Positions 9,712 to 18,084 of a stretch of 64,000 bases of DNA are shown here, in pieces; position 1 is the stretch's first letter; each line of letters opens with the position of its first letter. Origin of the DNA: Rhodospirillales bacterium. Its GTDB lineage: Bacteria; Pseudomonadota; Alphaproteobacteria; Rhodospirillales; Thalassospiraceae. The stretch spans positions 496,001-560,000 of the forward strand of contig JAHQVT010000006.1 of the NCBI GenBank assembly GCA_019634165.1. Reading direction: 5' to 3'. The translations under genes and the position numbers were made by a program. A model generated the notes under the pieces. The model was not told where the DNA came from and did no database searches. It was given only the letters and a program-made list of their open reading frames with translations.

Positions 9712-10589
9712 AGCACAATGCTTTCACGTTGTTTGGCCATCAGTATCGCACCATGCATAGCGTCATACTTCGCCGGCACCAGAATGTCAGTAATGTCGGA
9801 GGGCATACGTTTTGCCATTTGTTCGGACAAACCGCCCATTAAGCTTAGGCGCGGCGCGCCAAACGCAACCAGTTTGCGGAGTATCTGTAAATTTGCGGTT
9901 ACCGCGTTTTTAACAAGCCCTGATGCCGCGGCATCACCCGAGTATTCCAAATCAAATACCATTGGGCAAAATGCGCCGTAATCTGCCGGACGTGCTGTTT
10001 CCGCAAAGGCCACAATTTTTTCCGGACTATGATCGAACTTTGCCATTATTTCTGTCGTCAGGTCTGTTTTCTCCACAAGACCTTCGTGGGCAAGGAGGGC
10101 AGCTTCAATTGCACCACGCCCAATCCGTGCGCCGCTTCCAATGTCGGAAATTTCAAATCCCCAGCCAGCAACCGCCAATTCTTGAGTATCAATAATGGCC
10201 TGACCGCACGTGCCGGTCCCAACGATCAAAATGGCCCCATCCGCACCGTCATGTGCGCCAAGGCATGCTGTATATGCATCCGTCGCAAAACAAACAGTGG
10301 CAAATGGGTGTGCGTGGGCATAGGCAAGTTTGCGTTCGCGTTCTACGGAGAGTCCGGCAAGGCCAAGCCCTGCATGAAGATCACCAAGACGGGAATCATC
10401 CAATCCTGCATTTTTAAGGGCCAAAGAGGCAGCTGTAATGATCTCACCAAAAACGTGATCCATACCCAGGCGGGTATTCGCGCCCCCGCCAACAGATTCA
10501 CCCAGAACGTCTCCAGATGCGTTCGCGATACGCACGCGGCAGCGCGTTCCGCCGCCGTCAACACCAAGATAAAGCCGTTCGCTGTTCAT
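9708..10589 (-). CDS. nagK: BadF/BadG-type N-acetylglucosamine (possibly N-acetylmuramate) kinase
   Basis: About 293 residues from the ATG at 10589 (MNSERLYLGVDGGG), with AAGGCGG 11 bases upstream. An open frame extends a further 23 codons but its sequence is not protein-like. The ASKHA fold is visible: phosphate-1 loop YLGVDGGGTRCRVRIANASG at the start and phosphate-2 loop ILIVGTGTCGQAI near 115. It should phosphorylate GlcNAc at O6 with ATP. Since murQ stands across the promoter, the substrate may instead or also be MurNAc, as for Clostridium MurK, a member of this superfamily. It is the first gene of the minus-strand operon. Confidence 0.88.
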   Translation of the reverse strand: MNSERLYLGVDGGGTRCRVRIANASGDVLGESVGGGANTRLGMDHVFGEIITAASLALKNAGLDDSRLGDLHAGLGLAGLSVERERKLAYAHAHPFATVCFATDAYTACLGAHDGADGAILIVGTGTCGQAIIDTQELAVAGWGFEISDIGSGARIGRGAIEAALLAHEGLVEKTDLTTEIMAKFDHSPEKIVAFAETARPADYGAFCPMVFDLEYSGDAAASGLVKNAVTANLQILRKLVAFGAPRLSLMGGLSEQMAKRMPSDITDILVPAKYDAMHGAILMAKQRESIVL

Positions 10590-10864
10590 TGCCGGGTTAA
10601 CCGCCTTCCTGTTTATGATCGGATCATAGCAGAGTGGTATCTTAATAATCAATACCAATATAACGCCACTATATCTAACGCTGGCCTGACTTTGGAGTCA
10701 GTAGATATACGTAATGAGTGTAGTGGTATATACATAAATAAAAATAACATACTGATAAATAATATGTATTTCAGTGTAGTCTGGGAGGGTCATCAATTTA
10801 TTTACGAAGTATCTTGCGTCGCTGGTATCATAATGGTATTTAATTTTGTGAGGGAGACGGAAAA
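10590..10864. promoter_or_regulatory. Divergent promoter region of the amino-sugar locus, with TGGTAT operator half-sites
   Basis: AT-rich gap between nagK (leftward) and murQ (rightward). TGGTAT occurs at 10635-10640, 10823-10828 and 10834-10839; its reverse complement ATACCA is at 10652-10657. TGGTATATAC (10724-10733) is close to a TGGTATATACCA palindrome. HutC-type regulators bind GGT/ACC-flanked palindromes, so the regulator gene at 8950-9711 is the natural candidate. murQ has a good ribosome site (GAGGGAG). Confidence 0.7.
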
Positions 10865-11752
10865 ATGGCATCACGCACAGAAGACTTTGATTCGCGATTT
10901 GCCGGGTTGGACCAGTGGTCCGACGCCGATTTCCTTATGGCCTTGTGGGAAGGTCAAATGCGCGCTGTTGCCTCCGTTGGTCCAGTTCTGGGGGACTTGG
11001 CATCGGCTGCAAACGGGATAGCACGTCGCCTGGGGGGCGGCGGGCGTCTCGTTTATGTGGGTGCGGGAACTTCTGGCACGGTCGCTTGGCAAGACGCTAA
11101 AGAACTTGGCGGCACCTTTGGTTGGCCCGAAGATCACACCGTGGTTTTGTTGGCCGGTGGGGTGCAAAGCACGCCAAATGAATTTAACGGCGCGGAAGAT
11201 AATATTGATCTGGCTGCGCGCGAAATCTCCCACCACAACATTTCAGACAAAGATGCTGTTATTGCCATCGCGGCAAGTGGAATGACGCCCTATACGCTAC
11301 GCGCACTTGAACTGGCGCGCGAACGTGGCGGGTTCACGGTGGGTATTTGTAACAACCCAGATGGTAGGATTTTAAATATCGCTGAATGCAGCGTGTTTCT
11401 TGATTGCGCCCCAGAAGTTATTGCTGGGTCAACCCGAATGGGGGCAGGCACAGCACAAAAGGCAGCACTTAACATTTTGTCGACGCTTGTGATGAACAAA
11501 CTGGGTCGACTGTTTGATAACCTTATGGTCGGCATGCGGGCAGAGAACATGAAACTGCGCGATCGCGCGGTCCGCATCGTGGCCCATATTGCATCATGCG
11601 ATGAAGCGCAGGCCAAAGATGCCTTAACACAATCAGACTTCGATATTCGCCCCGCGGTGCTTGTGGTCAAAGGTCACACCCCGCAAAGGGCAAAAGAAAT
11701 TCTTGATCTGTCTAATGGAAATCTCCGGGCGGCTCTTGAATATAGGGACTGA
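10865..11752 (+). CDS. murQ: N-acetylmuramic acid 6-phosphate etherase
   Basis: 295 residues, the usual MurQ length. It removes the lactyl ether from MurNAc-6-phosphate, giving GlcNAc-6-phosphate and D-lactate. The SIS domain carries LVYVGAGTSGTVAWQDAKEL, where Glu80 aligns with the catalytic Glu83 of the E. coli enzyme. NGAEDN carries Glu111, matching Glu114. AGSTRMGAGTAQKAALN (around 190-205) is the second family signature. It is the first gene of the plus-strand operon that continues with a sugar ABC importer. The product feeds directly into NagA on the other arm. Confidence 0.95.
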   Translation: MASRTEDFDSRFAGLDQWSDADFLMALWEGQMRAVASVGPVLGDLASAANGIARRLGGGGRLVYVGAGTSGTVAWQDAKELGGTFGWPEDHTVVLLAGGVQSTPNEFNGAEDNIDLAAREISHHNISDKDAVIAIAASGMTPYTLRALELARERGGFTVGICNNPDGRILNIAECSVFLDCAPEVIAGSTRMGAGTAQKAALNILSTLVMNKLGRLFDNLMVGMRAENMKLRDRAVRIVAHIASCDEAQAKDALTQSDFDIRPAVLVVKGHTPQRAKEILDLSNGNLRAALEYRD

Positions 11753-11798
11753 CATCAAAAAGGTGCCGGTCCGCCGACATTGATCAGAGGAGGCATAA

Positions 11799-13061
11799 AT
11801 GTCGAATAAAGTCTTAGCAAAAGGCCTGGCCGGGGCCCTGGCGGCAAGTGTCGCCCTGGTTCCAATGATGGCATCTGCTGGCGATCTTGTTATTGAAAGC
11901 TGGCGTAACGACGATATTGATATCTGGAATGAAAAAATCATTCCGGCATTTAACGAAGTCCACCCGGACATCAATGTGTCGTTCAAGCCGACCCCGCCAA
12001 CCGAATATAACGCATCGGTCAATGCAAAGCTTGCAGGTGGCACTGCTGGTGACCTGATTACCTGCCGTCCGTTTGATGCGTCGCTTGAACTTTACAAGCA
12101 AGGCAACCTTGCCGCTCTTGACGATCTAAACGGGATGGATAATTTTTCTGACGTTGCCAAGTCGGCATGGCAAACCGATGACGGTTCGGCGACTTTCTGC
12201 CTGCCGATGGCTTCGGTAATTCATGGCTTCATCTATAACAAAGAAGCCTTTGAAGAAGTTGGTATCGAAATCCCAAAAACCAGCGAAGATTTTTATGCTG
12301 CCCTTGATAAAATCAAGGAAGATGGCAACTACATCCCGATGGCAATGGGGACCGCTGATCAGTGGGAAGCAGCCACCATGGGCTTCCAGAATATCGGTCC
12401 GAACCACTGGGACGGCGAAGCCGGTCGTAAAGCCCTGATCGACGGCAGCGCAAAATTCACCGATGCCCCGTATATTGATACCTTCAAGGAACTTGCAACT
12501 TGGGCAAACTACTTGCCGGATGGCTTTGAAGCCATTTCTTATCCTGATGCGCAGAACCTATTCTCTCTGGGGCGGGCTGCAGTATATCCGGCTGGCTCGT
12601 GGGATATTTCGTTGTTCAACAACCAAGCTGATTTCGAGTTCGGTGCATTCCCGCCGCCCGCACCGGCAGGTGCTAAGACCTGCTATATCAGTGATCATAC
12701 CGATATTGCACTTGGCCTGAATGCCAAATCGAAAAACGCTGTAGAAGCCAAAGTCTTCCTTGAATGGATGACGGGTTCGGAGTTTGCGACACTTTACTCG
12801 AACGCGCTTCCGGGCTTCTTCTCGCTTTCAAAGCATACCGTAGAAGTAACCGATCCGGTCGCAGGCGAGTTCGTAAGCTGGCGTCAGGATTGCGAGTCTA
12901 CCATTCGTAACTCGTATCAAATTTTGTCGCGTGGAACGCCGAACCTTGAAAATGATCTGTGGAACCTTTCGGCACAAACCATCAACGGCACTTTGACACC
13001 AGAAGAAGCGGCTAAAGAAGCAGAAGCTGGTCTGGCCAAGTGGTACGCACCACATCAATAA
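11799..13061 (+). CDS. Periplasmic sugar-binding protein of ABC transporter (family 1)
   Basis: 420 residues. A signal peptide (lysine, then hydrophobic 9-25, cleavage after ASA near residue 27) precedes a two-lobe binding protein with IESWRNDDIDIWNEKIIPAF, GTAGDLITCRPFDASLELY and AAVYPAGSWDISLF, like family-1 carbohydrate binders. GAGG lies before the ATG. It lies 46 bases after murQ and before two permeases and an ATPase. The genes around it point to GlcNAc, MurNAc, anhydro-muropeptide sugars or chitobiose; the ligand is not shown by sequence. Confidence 0.93.
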   Translation: MSNKVLAKGLAGALAASVALVPMMASAGDLVIESWRNDDIDIWNEKIIPAFNEVHPDINVSFKPTPPTEYNASVNAKLAGGTAGDLITCRPFDASLELYKQGNLAALDDLNGMDNFSDVAKSAWQTDDGSATFCLPMASVIHGFIYNKEAFEEVGIEIPKTSEDFYAALDKIKEDGNYIPMAMGTADQWEAATMGFQNIGPNHWDGEAGRKALIDGSAKFTDAPYIDTFKELATWANYLPDGFEAISYPDAQNLFSLGRAAVYPAGSWDISLFNNQADFEFGAFPPPAPAGAKTCYISDHTDIALGLNAKSKNAVEAKVFLEWMTGSEFATLYSNALPGFFSLSKHTVEVTDPVAGEFVSWRQDCESTIRNSYQILSRGTPNLENDLWNLSAQTINGTLTPEEAAKEAEAGLAKWYAPHQ

Positions 13062-13071
13062 AACCTTCAGA

Positions 13072-13102
13072 GGATGGCGGAAGCGATTGGTTTCTGCCAT
13101 CC
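13072..13102 (+). terminator. Hairpin after the binding-protein gene (likely mRNA-stabilising or attenuating)
   Basis: GGATGGC (13072-13078) pairs with GCCATCC (13096-13102), extended inward by GGAA/TTCT with one G-U pair. There is no strong T-tract, so it is more likely a 3' stabiliser or partial terminator within the operon than its end. Confidence 0.65.
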
Positions 13103-13226
13103 TTGCTTTGTGCTCACAGCATTGACGGGGACCTCCGTATTGAATGCCCAGGCGCATATGCAGCCCGCAAATTCTGAAGGCAAAATCGGCCTTCGCCCCT
13201 TTACTCTTGGAAATACTGGATAAGGT

Positions 13227-14165
13227 ATGGCGCATTCTGGCCCCATGACCGATTGGCGAAAGGCAAAATTGCCTGTGATTGCCTTTCTGGCTCCAGCAAC
13301 GATCATTTACACCGTGTTCATGATCTATCCGTTGCTTGATTCCATCCGCCTTAGTTTTTATGCGACACCAAGTGGCGGCGAGGCGGCTTTTGTCGGATTA
13401 GACAATTATCGCACCATTCTCGCGGACCCAGATTGGTCAGAGACTTTCTGGAACAGCTTTTGGAACAATATGAAGTTCTTTGCTGTCCATATGCTGATCC
13501 AAAACCCGATTGGCATCGCTCTTGCCGGTATCCTTAGTCTGCCAAGGTTACGCTTCCGCAATACCTATCGCACCATGATGATCATGCCGACGATGCTTTC
13601 CGTGGTGATTGTTGGCTTTATCTGGCAACTGATCCTAAGTCCGGTCTGGGGTGTTGGAGCAGACCTTCTTGATATTATAGGACTAAAATCACTGTTTGGG
13701 CCGTGGCTTGGTAAGGAAGGAAGCGCGCTAATTACGTTATCCTTCATTTCCGTCTGGCAGTGGGTTGGTATCCCCTTGATGCTGATTTATGCCGCCTTGC
13801 TTGCGATCCCTGATGATCTGGTTGATGCCGCAATTGTTGATGGCGCGTCCCATTTTGAAGTGTTCCTGCATATCAAGCTACCCCTTGTGTTGCCGACAGT
13901 GGCTATGGTTTCGATCCTGACATTTGTGGGCAATTTCAATGCGTTCGATCTCATATATGCAGTAAAAGGTGCGCTTGCCGGGCCGAATTTCTCGACCGAC
14001 ATTATGGGCACCTTGTTCTATCGAACGTTCTTTGGTTACCAATTGCAATTGGGCAATCCTCATCTTGGAGCAACTGTTGCCTCCTTGATGTTCCTGATAA
14101 TTCTGGCCGGTGTTCTGTTCTACCTGTTCGCCATTCAGCGCCGTCTGGCGCGTTATCAGTTGTAA
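13227..14165 (+). CDS. Sugar ABC transporter permease (MalF/UgpA type)
   Basis: 312 residues with six predicted membrane helices, the first at about 17-37 (VIAFLAPATIIYTVFMIYPL). The EAA loop is recognisable at DLVDAAIVDGASHFEVFLHI (around 195-215), the contact site for the ATPase. Start ATG at 13227; MTDWRK at 13245 is a possible alternative. It ends 12 bases before the second permease. Confidence 0.93.
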   Translation: MAHSGPMTDWRKAKLPVIAFLAPATIIYTVFMIYPLLDSIRLSFYATPSGGEAAFVGLDNYRTILADPDWSETFWNSFWNNMKFFAVHMLIQNPIGIALAGILSLPRLRFRNTYRTMMIMPTMLSVVIVGFIWQLILSPVWGVGADLLDIIGLKSLFGPWLGKEGSALITLSFISVWQWVGIPLMLIYAALLAIPDDLVDAAIVDGASHFEVFLHIKLPLVLPTVAMVSILTFVGNFNAFDLIYAVKGALAGPNFSTDIMGTLFYRTFFGYQLQLGNPHLGATVASLMFLIILAGVLFYLFAIQRRLARYQL

Positions 14166-14177
14166 TCGGGGACAGTC

Positions 14178-15026
14178 ATGAGTTTTTCCAATATTCGCAG
14201 GGAAGACGCCAGCCGGGCCGTGATCGTGCATGCGATCCTGCTGACCTATACGCTGGTGGCTCTTTATCCAATCTTTTTGGTGGTCATAAACGCCTTCAAA
14301 ACCCGCAAAGGAATCTTTCGGGATCCAATGGGATTACCGAATGCCGAAACTTTTAGTCTAGACGGTTTCACCAAGGTTTTGGCCAAGTCTAATTTCGAAC
14401 TGTTTTTCTATAACAGTTTCACGGTCACGATCGTCACCATCGTCATTGTGCTTTTGTTTGCGGCTATGGCCGCATGGGCGCTTTCGGAATACAAATTCCC
14501 CGGTGGCACTGCGTTAGGACTTTATCTTGCGATTGGCATCATGGTGCCAATCCGGCTTGGTTCCGTTTCGATCCTGAACCTTGTTGTTGATTTGGGGCTG
14601 GTAAATACGTTGACGGCATTGGTGCTGGTTTATGTCGCGCAAGGCTTGCCTTTGGCGATCTTTATCCTGACCGAATTCATGCATCAAATCCCTAAGGATT
14701 TGAAAGAAGCCGCGCGCTGTGACGGGGTTGGAGAGTTCAAAATCTTCTTTGCTATCATCTTGCCGCTCATTCGGCCTGCCGTTGCAACCGTCGCCGTCTT
14801 TACCATGATCCCGATCTGGAATGATCTTTGGTTCCCTCTGATCCTTGCGCCGGGGGATGGAAAGCAGACCATTACGTTAGGTGTTCAACAATTCATTGGG
14901 CAGTACGTAACCGACTGGAACGCGGTTCTGGCGTCGCTGAGCCTCGCAATCATTCCAATCCTGATCCTCTATTTGATTTTCTCCCGACAACTCATTCGCG
15001 GCCTGACATCTGGCGCGGTGAAGTAA
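14178..15026 (+). CDS. Sugar ABC transporter permease (MalG/UgpE type)
   Basis: 282 residues with six predicted helices. The first is near 16-37 (ILLTYTLVALYPIFLVVINAF), followed by the periplasmic segment FRDPMGLPNAETFSLDGF usual in MalG-type permeases. The EAA loop is PKDLKEAARCDGVGEFKIFF (around 173-193). It is the second half of the membrane channel with the preceding gene. Confidence 0.93.
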   Translation: MSFSNIRREDASRAVIVHAILLTYTLVALYPIFLVVINAFKTRKGIFRDPMGLPNAETFSLDGFTKVLAKSNFELFFYNSFTVTIVTIVIVLLFAAMAAWALSEYKFPGGTALGLYLAIGIMVPIRLGSVSILNLVVDLGLVNTLTALVLVYVAQGLPLAIFILTEFMHQIPKDLKEAARCDGVGEFKIFFAIILPLIRPAVATVAVFTMIPIWNDLWFPLILAPGDGKQTITLGVQQFIGQYVTDWNAVLASLSLAIIPILILYLIFSRQLIRGLTSGAVK

Positions 15027-15053
15027 ATGTTGGTTGATAGGAGCTTTGAATAA

Positions 15054-16178
15054 ATGGCTGATTTGAAACTTGACCAGATCCGCAAAAGCTATGGCGCGGT
15101 TGATGTACTGCATGGCATCGATCTGGATGTGAAAGACGGTGAATTTGTTGTCTTTGTCGGGCCATCTGGCTGTGGCAAGTCAACCTTGCTGCGCATTATT
15201 GCCGGCCTAGAAGATATCACTGGCGGCAATCTGATGATCGATGGCGATGTGGTTAATACAAAAAGCCCACGAGACCGCGGAATTGCCATGGTGTTCCAAT
15301 CCTATGCGCTTTATCCGCATATGACGGTCTACAAGAATATGGCCTTTGGCTTGAAGCTTGATAAACAGGACAAAGCGGCCATCGATACACGTGTGCGCGA
15401 GGCCGCCCGCGTCCTGCAGCTTGATCAACTGCTTGATCGTCGTCCGTCCGAGTTATCTGGCGGTCAACGCCAGCGCGTGGCTATTGGTCGTGCTATTGTG
15501 CGTCAACCAAAGGTCTTCTTGTTCGACGAGCCATTATCGAACCTTGATGCAGCGCTGCGTGTTCAAACCCGCATCGAGATCGCAAAGCTGCATCAAAAAC
15601 TGCAATCCACCATTGTCTATGTCACGCATGATCAGGTCGAAGCTATGACCTTGGCAGACAAGATTGTTGTGATGAATGGCGGAAATGTTGAACAAGTCGG
15701 ATCGCCGATGCAGCTTTATCACCATCCGCAAACTCGCTTTGTCGCAGGGTTTATCGGGTCACCTGCAATGAACTTCACCAATGTCACAATTGATGCTGTT
15801 GCGCAAAACAAGGTGACGGTATCGGTTCCTGGCGGCATGAAATCGGTTTTGCCGTTTGATGTTCCGGCGGATGCAGTCGGCAAGCTGGTTGAACTTGGCA
15901 TTCGCCCAGAACATCTGACCCTTGGTGAAGAGGGGGCTTTGACCGTAAGCGGCGAGGTCGATGTTGTCGAAAAGCTTGGTGATTCCACCTATCTTTATCT
16001 GAAACTTGCCAATGGTGACCGGGTGACCGTACGCGCAGCGGGGCACAGCCGCGTAAGAATCGGTGAAACCGTTACGGCATCAGCACCGGCAGGGGCGGCT
16101 CACCTATTTGCACCAAATGGTAAAGCCTTTGCCAAGATCGATTGTCCAGCCGAATTCAGCGCAGATGACGACACATAA
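15054..16178 (+). CDS. Sugar ABC transporter ATPase (MsmK/UgpC type)
   Basis: 374 residues. Walker [13 protein letters not shown] near 36, Q-loop [17 protein letters not shown], signature [15 protein letters not shown] near 134, Walker [14 protein letters not shown], switch His in [17 protein letters not shown]-terminal TOBE/MalK-type regulatory domain follows from about 235 ([22 protein letters not shown]). It ends the operon just before a terminator. Its close paralogue is ugpC 4 kb downstream; either could serve both channels. Confidence 0.95.
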   Translation: MADLKLDQIRKSYGAVDVLHGIDLDVKDGEFVVFVGPSGCGKSTLLRIIAGLEDITGGNLMIDGDVVNTKSPRDRGIAMVFQSYALYPHMTVYKNMAFGLKLDKQDKAAIDTRVREAARVLQLDQLLDRRPSELSGGQRQRVAIGRAIVRQPKVFLFDEPLSNLDAALRVQTRIEIAKLHQKLQSTIVYVTHDQVEAMTLADKIVVMNGGNVEQVGSPMQLYHHPQTRFVAGFIGSPAMNFTNVTIDAVAQNKVTVSVPGGMKSVLPFDVPADAVGKLVELGIRPEHLTLGEEGALTVSGEVDVVEKLGDSTYLYLKLANGDRVTVRAAGHSRVRIGETVTASAPAGAAHLFAPNGKAFAKIDCPAEFSADDDT

Positions 16179-16211
16179 TTTGTAACGACAAAGCAAATTG
16201 AAATCCTAGAA

Positions 16212-16238
16212 AGGGGCTTCTTTGAAGCTCCTTTTTTT
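16212..16238 (+). terminator. Rho-independent terminator of the murQ-ABC operon
   Basis: Stem AGGGGCTTC (16212-16220) / GAAGCTCCT (16224-16232), 3-base loop, followed by a run of T. One G-U pair in the stem. Confidence 0.9.
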
Positions 16239-16703
16239 GTGCGTAAACGGCAGAAATGATGTGGTGAAACACCACCAGAAGGTAGCATTCAGAAGTGAAA
16301 ATTATTTCACTGTTGGCAATCTTCGCTCTAACAACTGAATTGGAAGCCACAGAGCAGTCCCGTTCAAAAAATTCACTTTGCTGTAACAATGAGCGCAGCA
16401 GCAAAAATACAAGCGTTTCTGCCGAATTCAGGAGTTCCTTGGTAAACAACAGGAATTCCGCCGGATCGAAAGGCTTTCATGCTCATTCAATTTGTGAGAT
16501 GTTCATTCGAACATTTGAAGGGGTCGAATGCACCATAAATATCAATAATGGGCAGACTGAACGGTAATTTCGCGCATCAAAAGTAAATTTCCGAAAACTG
16601 TCACTTGAGGAAACGTCCCCCTCAGATGAAAACGAAAGCGTTGCGGATCACCGAACAACAGGCGGTGTTTCGCGCAAAGTTTTTATTTGGGAGATAGAAG
16701 ATC
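16239..16703 (+). promoter_or_regulatory. Upstream region of ugpB with several palindromes
   Basis: No convincing gene in this 465-base stretch. GTGGTG-AAA-CACCAC (16261-16275) and AGTGAAA-ATTA-TTTCACT (16294-16311) are perfect inverted repeats. ATGTTC-ATTC-GAACAT (16499-16514) resembles a GlpR-type operator but with a spacer two bases shorter than the E. coli form. It is overlapped by CATTCGA (16504-16510) / TCGAATG (16524-16530). One CTGTCAC PhoB half-site lies at 16598-16604 without a partner 11 bases away. The ugpB ribosome site is GGGAG. Confidence 0.55.
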
Positions 16704-18002
16704 ATGTTCCGTAAGACACTTATGGCCGCTGCTGCCGTGTTTGCTCTTGGCAACGCCGCAGAAGCAGCAACCGAGATCACTTGGTGGCACGCAATGGACG
16801 GCGCACTTGGCGGTGTAGTAGATCAGATCGCTGCTGATTTTAATGCCAGCCAGTCCGAATACCACCTTGTTGCAGTCAACAAGGGTGGTTACGAAGACAC
16901 CATGACCGCCGGTATTGCCGCTTTCCGCGCGAAAAATCAGCCAAACATCATTCAGATATTTGATGCCGGTGCTGCAACCATCATCAATGCAAAAGGCGCT
17001 GTTAAGCCGGTTCAAGACCTGCTTGAAGCCAACAATGTCAACTTTGACATCAATGATTACATTCCGGGCGTTCGCTACTTCTATGCCGATTCTGATGGCA
17101 AAATGATCGGCATGCCGTTCAACAGCTCGACCCCGCTTCTGTATTACAACAAAGAAGCTCTCGCCAAAGCAGGCGTTGACGTACCGAAAACCTGGCAGGA
17201 ATTCGAAGCTGCTGCTCCGAAGTTGAAAGAAGCCGGTTACACGGCCCTTGCACAGTCACACAGCCCATGGATTTTCTTCGAAAACTTCATGTCGCGTCAC
17301 AACCTTCAGATGGCAACCGGTAATAACGGTTACGACAGCACCGATGTTGAAATTCTTTACAACAACGATGCGCTGAAAGATCATTGGCAGCACGTTAAAG
17401 ACTGGAAAGATGCCGGTTACTACGGTTACTTCGGTCGCGCATGGGGTGCAAACCAGGATGCATTCGTTCAGCAGAACGTTGCAATGTGGATTGGCTCATC
17501 GGGCTCCTTCGGTGGTCTGCGTAAATCTACACAGTTCGACTTTGGTACTTCGACCCTTCCTTACTGGGAAAATGTTGGTGATGCACCGAAATCGACCTTC
17601 ATCGGTGGTGCGGCCTTGTTTGCATTCTCCGGTCATGATTCAGCAGAAGATGCTGGTGTTGCAGAATTCTTCAAATTCCTGACCAAGCCGGAAACCCAGT
17701 ACTACTGGCACAAAGAAACCGGTTACGTTCCAATCACCAATGCTGCTTATGACCTGGCCAAAAAAGATGGCTACTACAATGAAAGCCCGGATGCAGAAGT
17801 TGGCATTCAGCAGCTTTCTGAAGAAGGTGCTGAGTGGACCAAAGGTTACCGTCTTGGTTTCTACGTTCAGATCCGCGAAGTTATCTATCGTGAAGTCGAC
17901 AAAATCTTGAACGGCGAAGAAACCGTTGATGCGGCGTTCGCGACGATCGAAGAAGAAGCCAACGGCCTTCTGAAACGCTTCAACGACACTTATTCTAACT
18001 AA
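16704..18002 (+). CDS. ugpB: sn-Glycerol-3-phosphate-binding periplasmic protein
   Basis: 432 residues. The signal peptide ends near AEA-A (residues 1-22). The mature protein follows UgpB closely: TEITWWHAMDGALGG, GIAAFRAKNQPNIIQIFDAG, MPFNSSTPLLYYNKEAL, SGSFGGLRKSTQFDFG, YWHKETGYVPITNAAYDLA. UgpB captures glycerol-3-phosphate or glycerophosphodiesters in the periplasm as phosphorus and carbon sources. The order ugpB-A-E-C is the standard operon. Related members of this family bind other sugars, but these motifs make glycerol-3-phosphate the best call. Confidence 0.92.
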   Translation: MFRKTLMAAAAVFALGNAAEAATEITWWHAMDGALGGVVDQIAADFNASQSEYHLVAVNKGGYEDTMTAGIAAFRAKNQPNIIQIFDAGAATIINAKGAVKPVQDLLEANNVNFDINDYIPGVRYFYADSDGKMIGMPFNSSTPLLYYNKEALAKAGVDVPKTWQEFEAAAPKLKEAGYTALAQSHSPWIFFENFMSRHNLQMATGNNGYDSTDVEILYNNDALKDHWQHVKDWKDAGYYGYFGRAWGANQDAFVQQNVAMWIGSSGSFGGLRKSTQFDFGTSTLPYWENVGDAPKSTFIGGAALFAFSGHDSAEDAGVAEFFKFLTKPETQYYWHKETGYVPITNAAYDLAKKDGYYNESPDAEVGIQQLSEEGAEWTKGYRLGFYVQIREVIYREVDKILNGEETVDAAFATIEEEANGLLKRFNDTYSN

Positions 18003-18021
18003 CTTGCTTTTCGCGAATGCG

Positions 18022-18043
18022 GGGCGGCCCTTGTTGGTCGCCC
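18022..18043 (+). terminator. Hairpin after ugpB
   Basis: GGGCGGCC (18022-18029) pairs with GGTCGCCC (18036-18043) apart from one mismatch, in the 82-base gap before ugpA. It is another binding-protein gene with a strong hairpin directly behind it. It probably protects or partly terminates the message. Confidence 0.6.
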
Positions 18044-18084
18044 TGTTTTGCATTCTCAGGACTTGCTTTAAGGTGGCGTAGGCG

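Noticed and set aside
10029-11021. 330-codon plus-strand open frame
   Set aside because: It runs antisense through nagK, across the divergent promoter and into murQ in another frame. The translation has no domain features and the two real genes are well supported.
16295-16567. 90-codon plus-strand frame with a signal-peptide-like start
   Set aside because: Its GTG start lies within a palindrome, the ribosome site is poorly spaced, and the rest is low-quality sequence. A chance frame in the ugpB upstream region is more likely.
16598-16604. CTGTCAC as a PhoB box for ugpB
   Set aside because: A PhoB box needs two half-sites 11 bases apart; neither side shows one.
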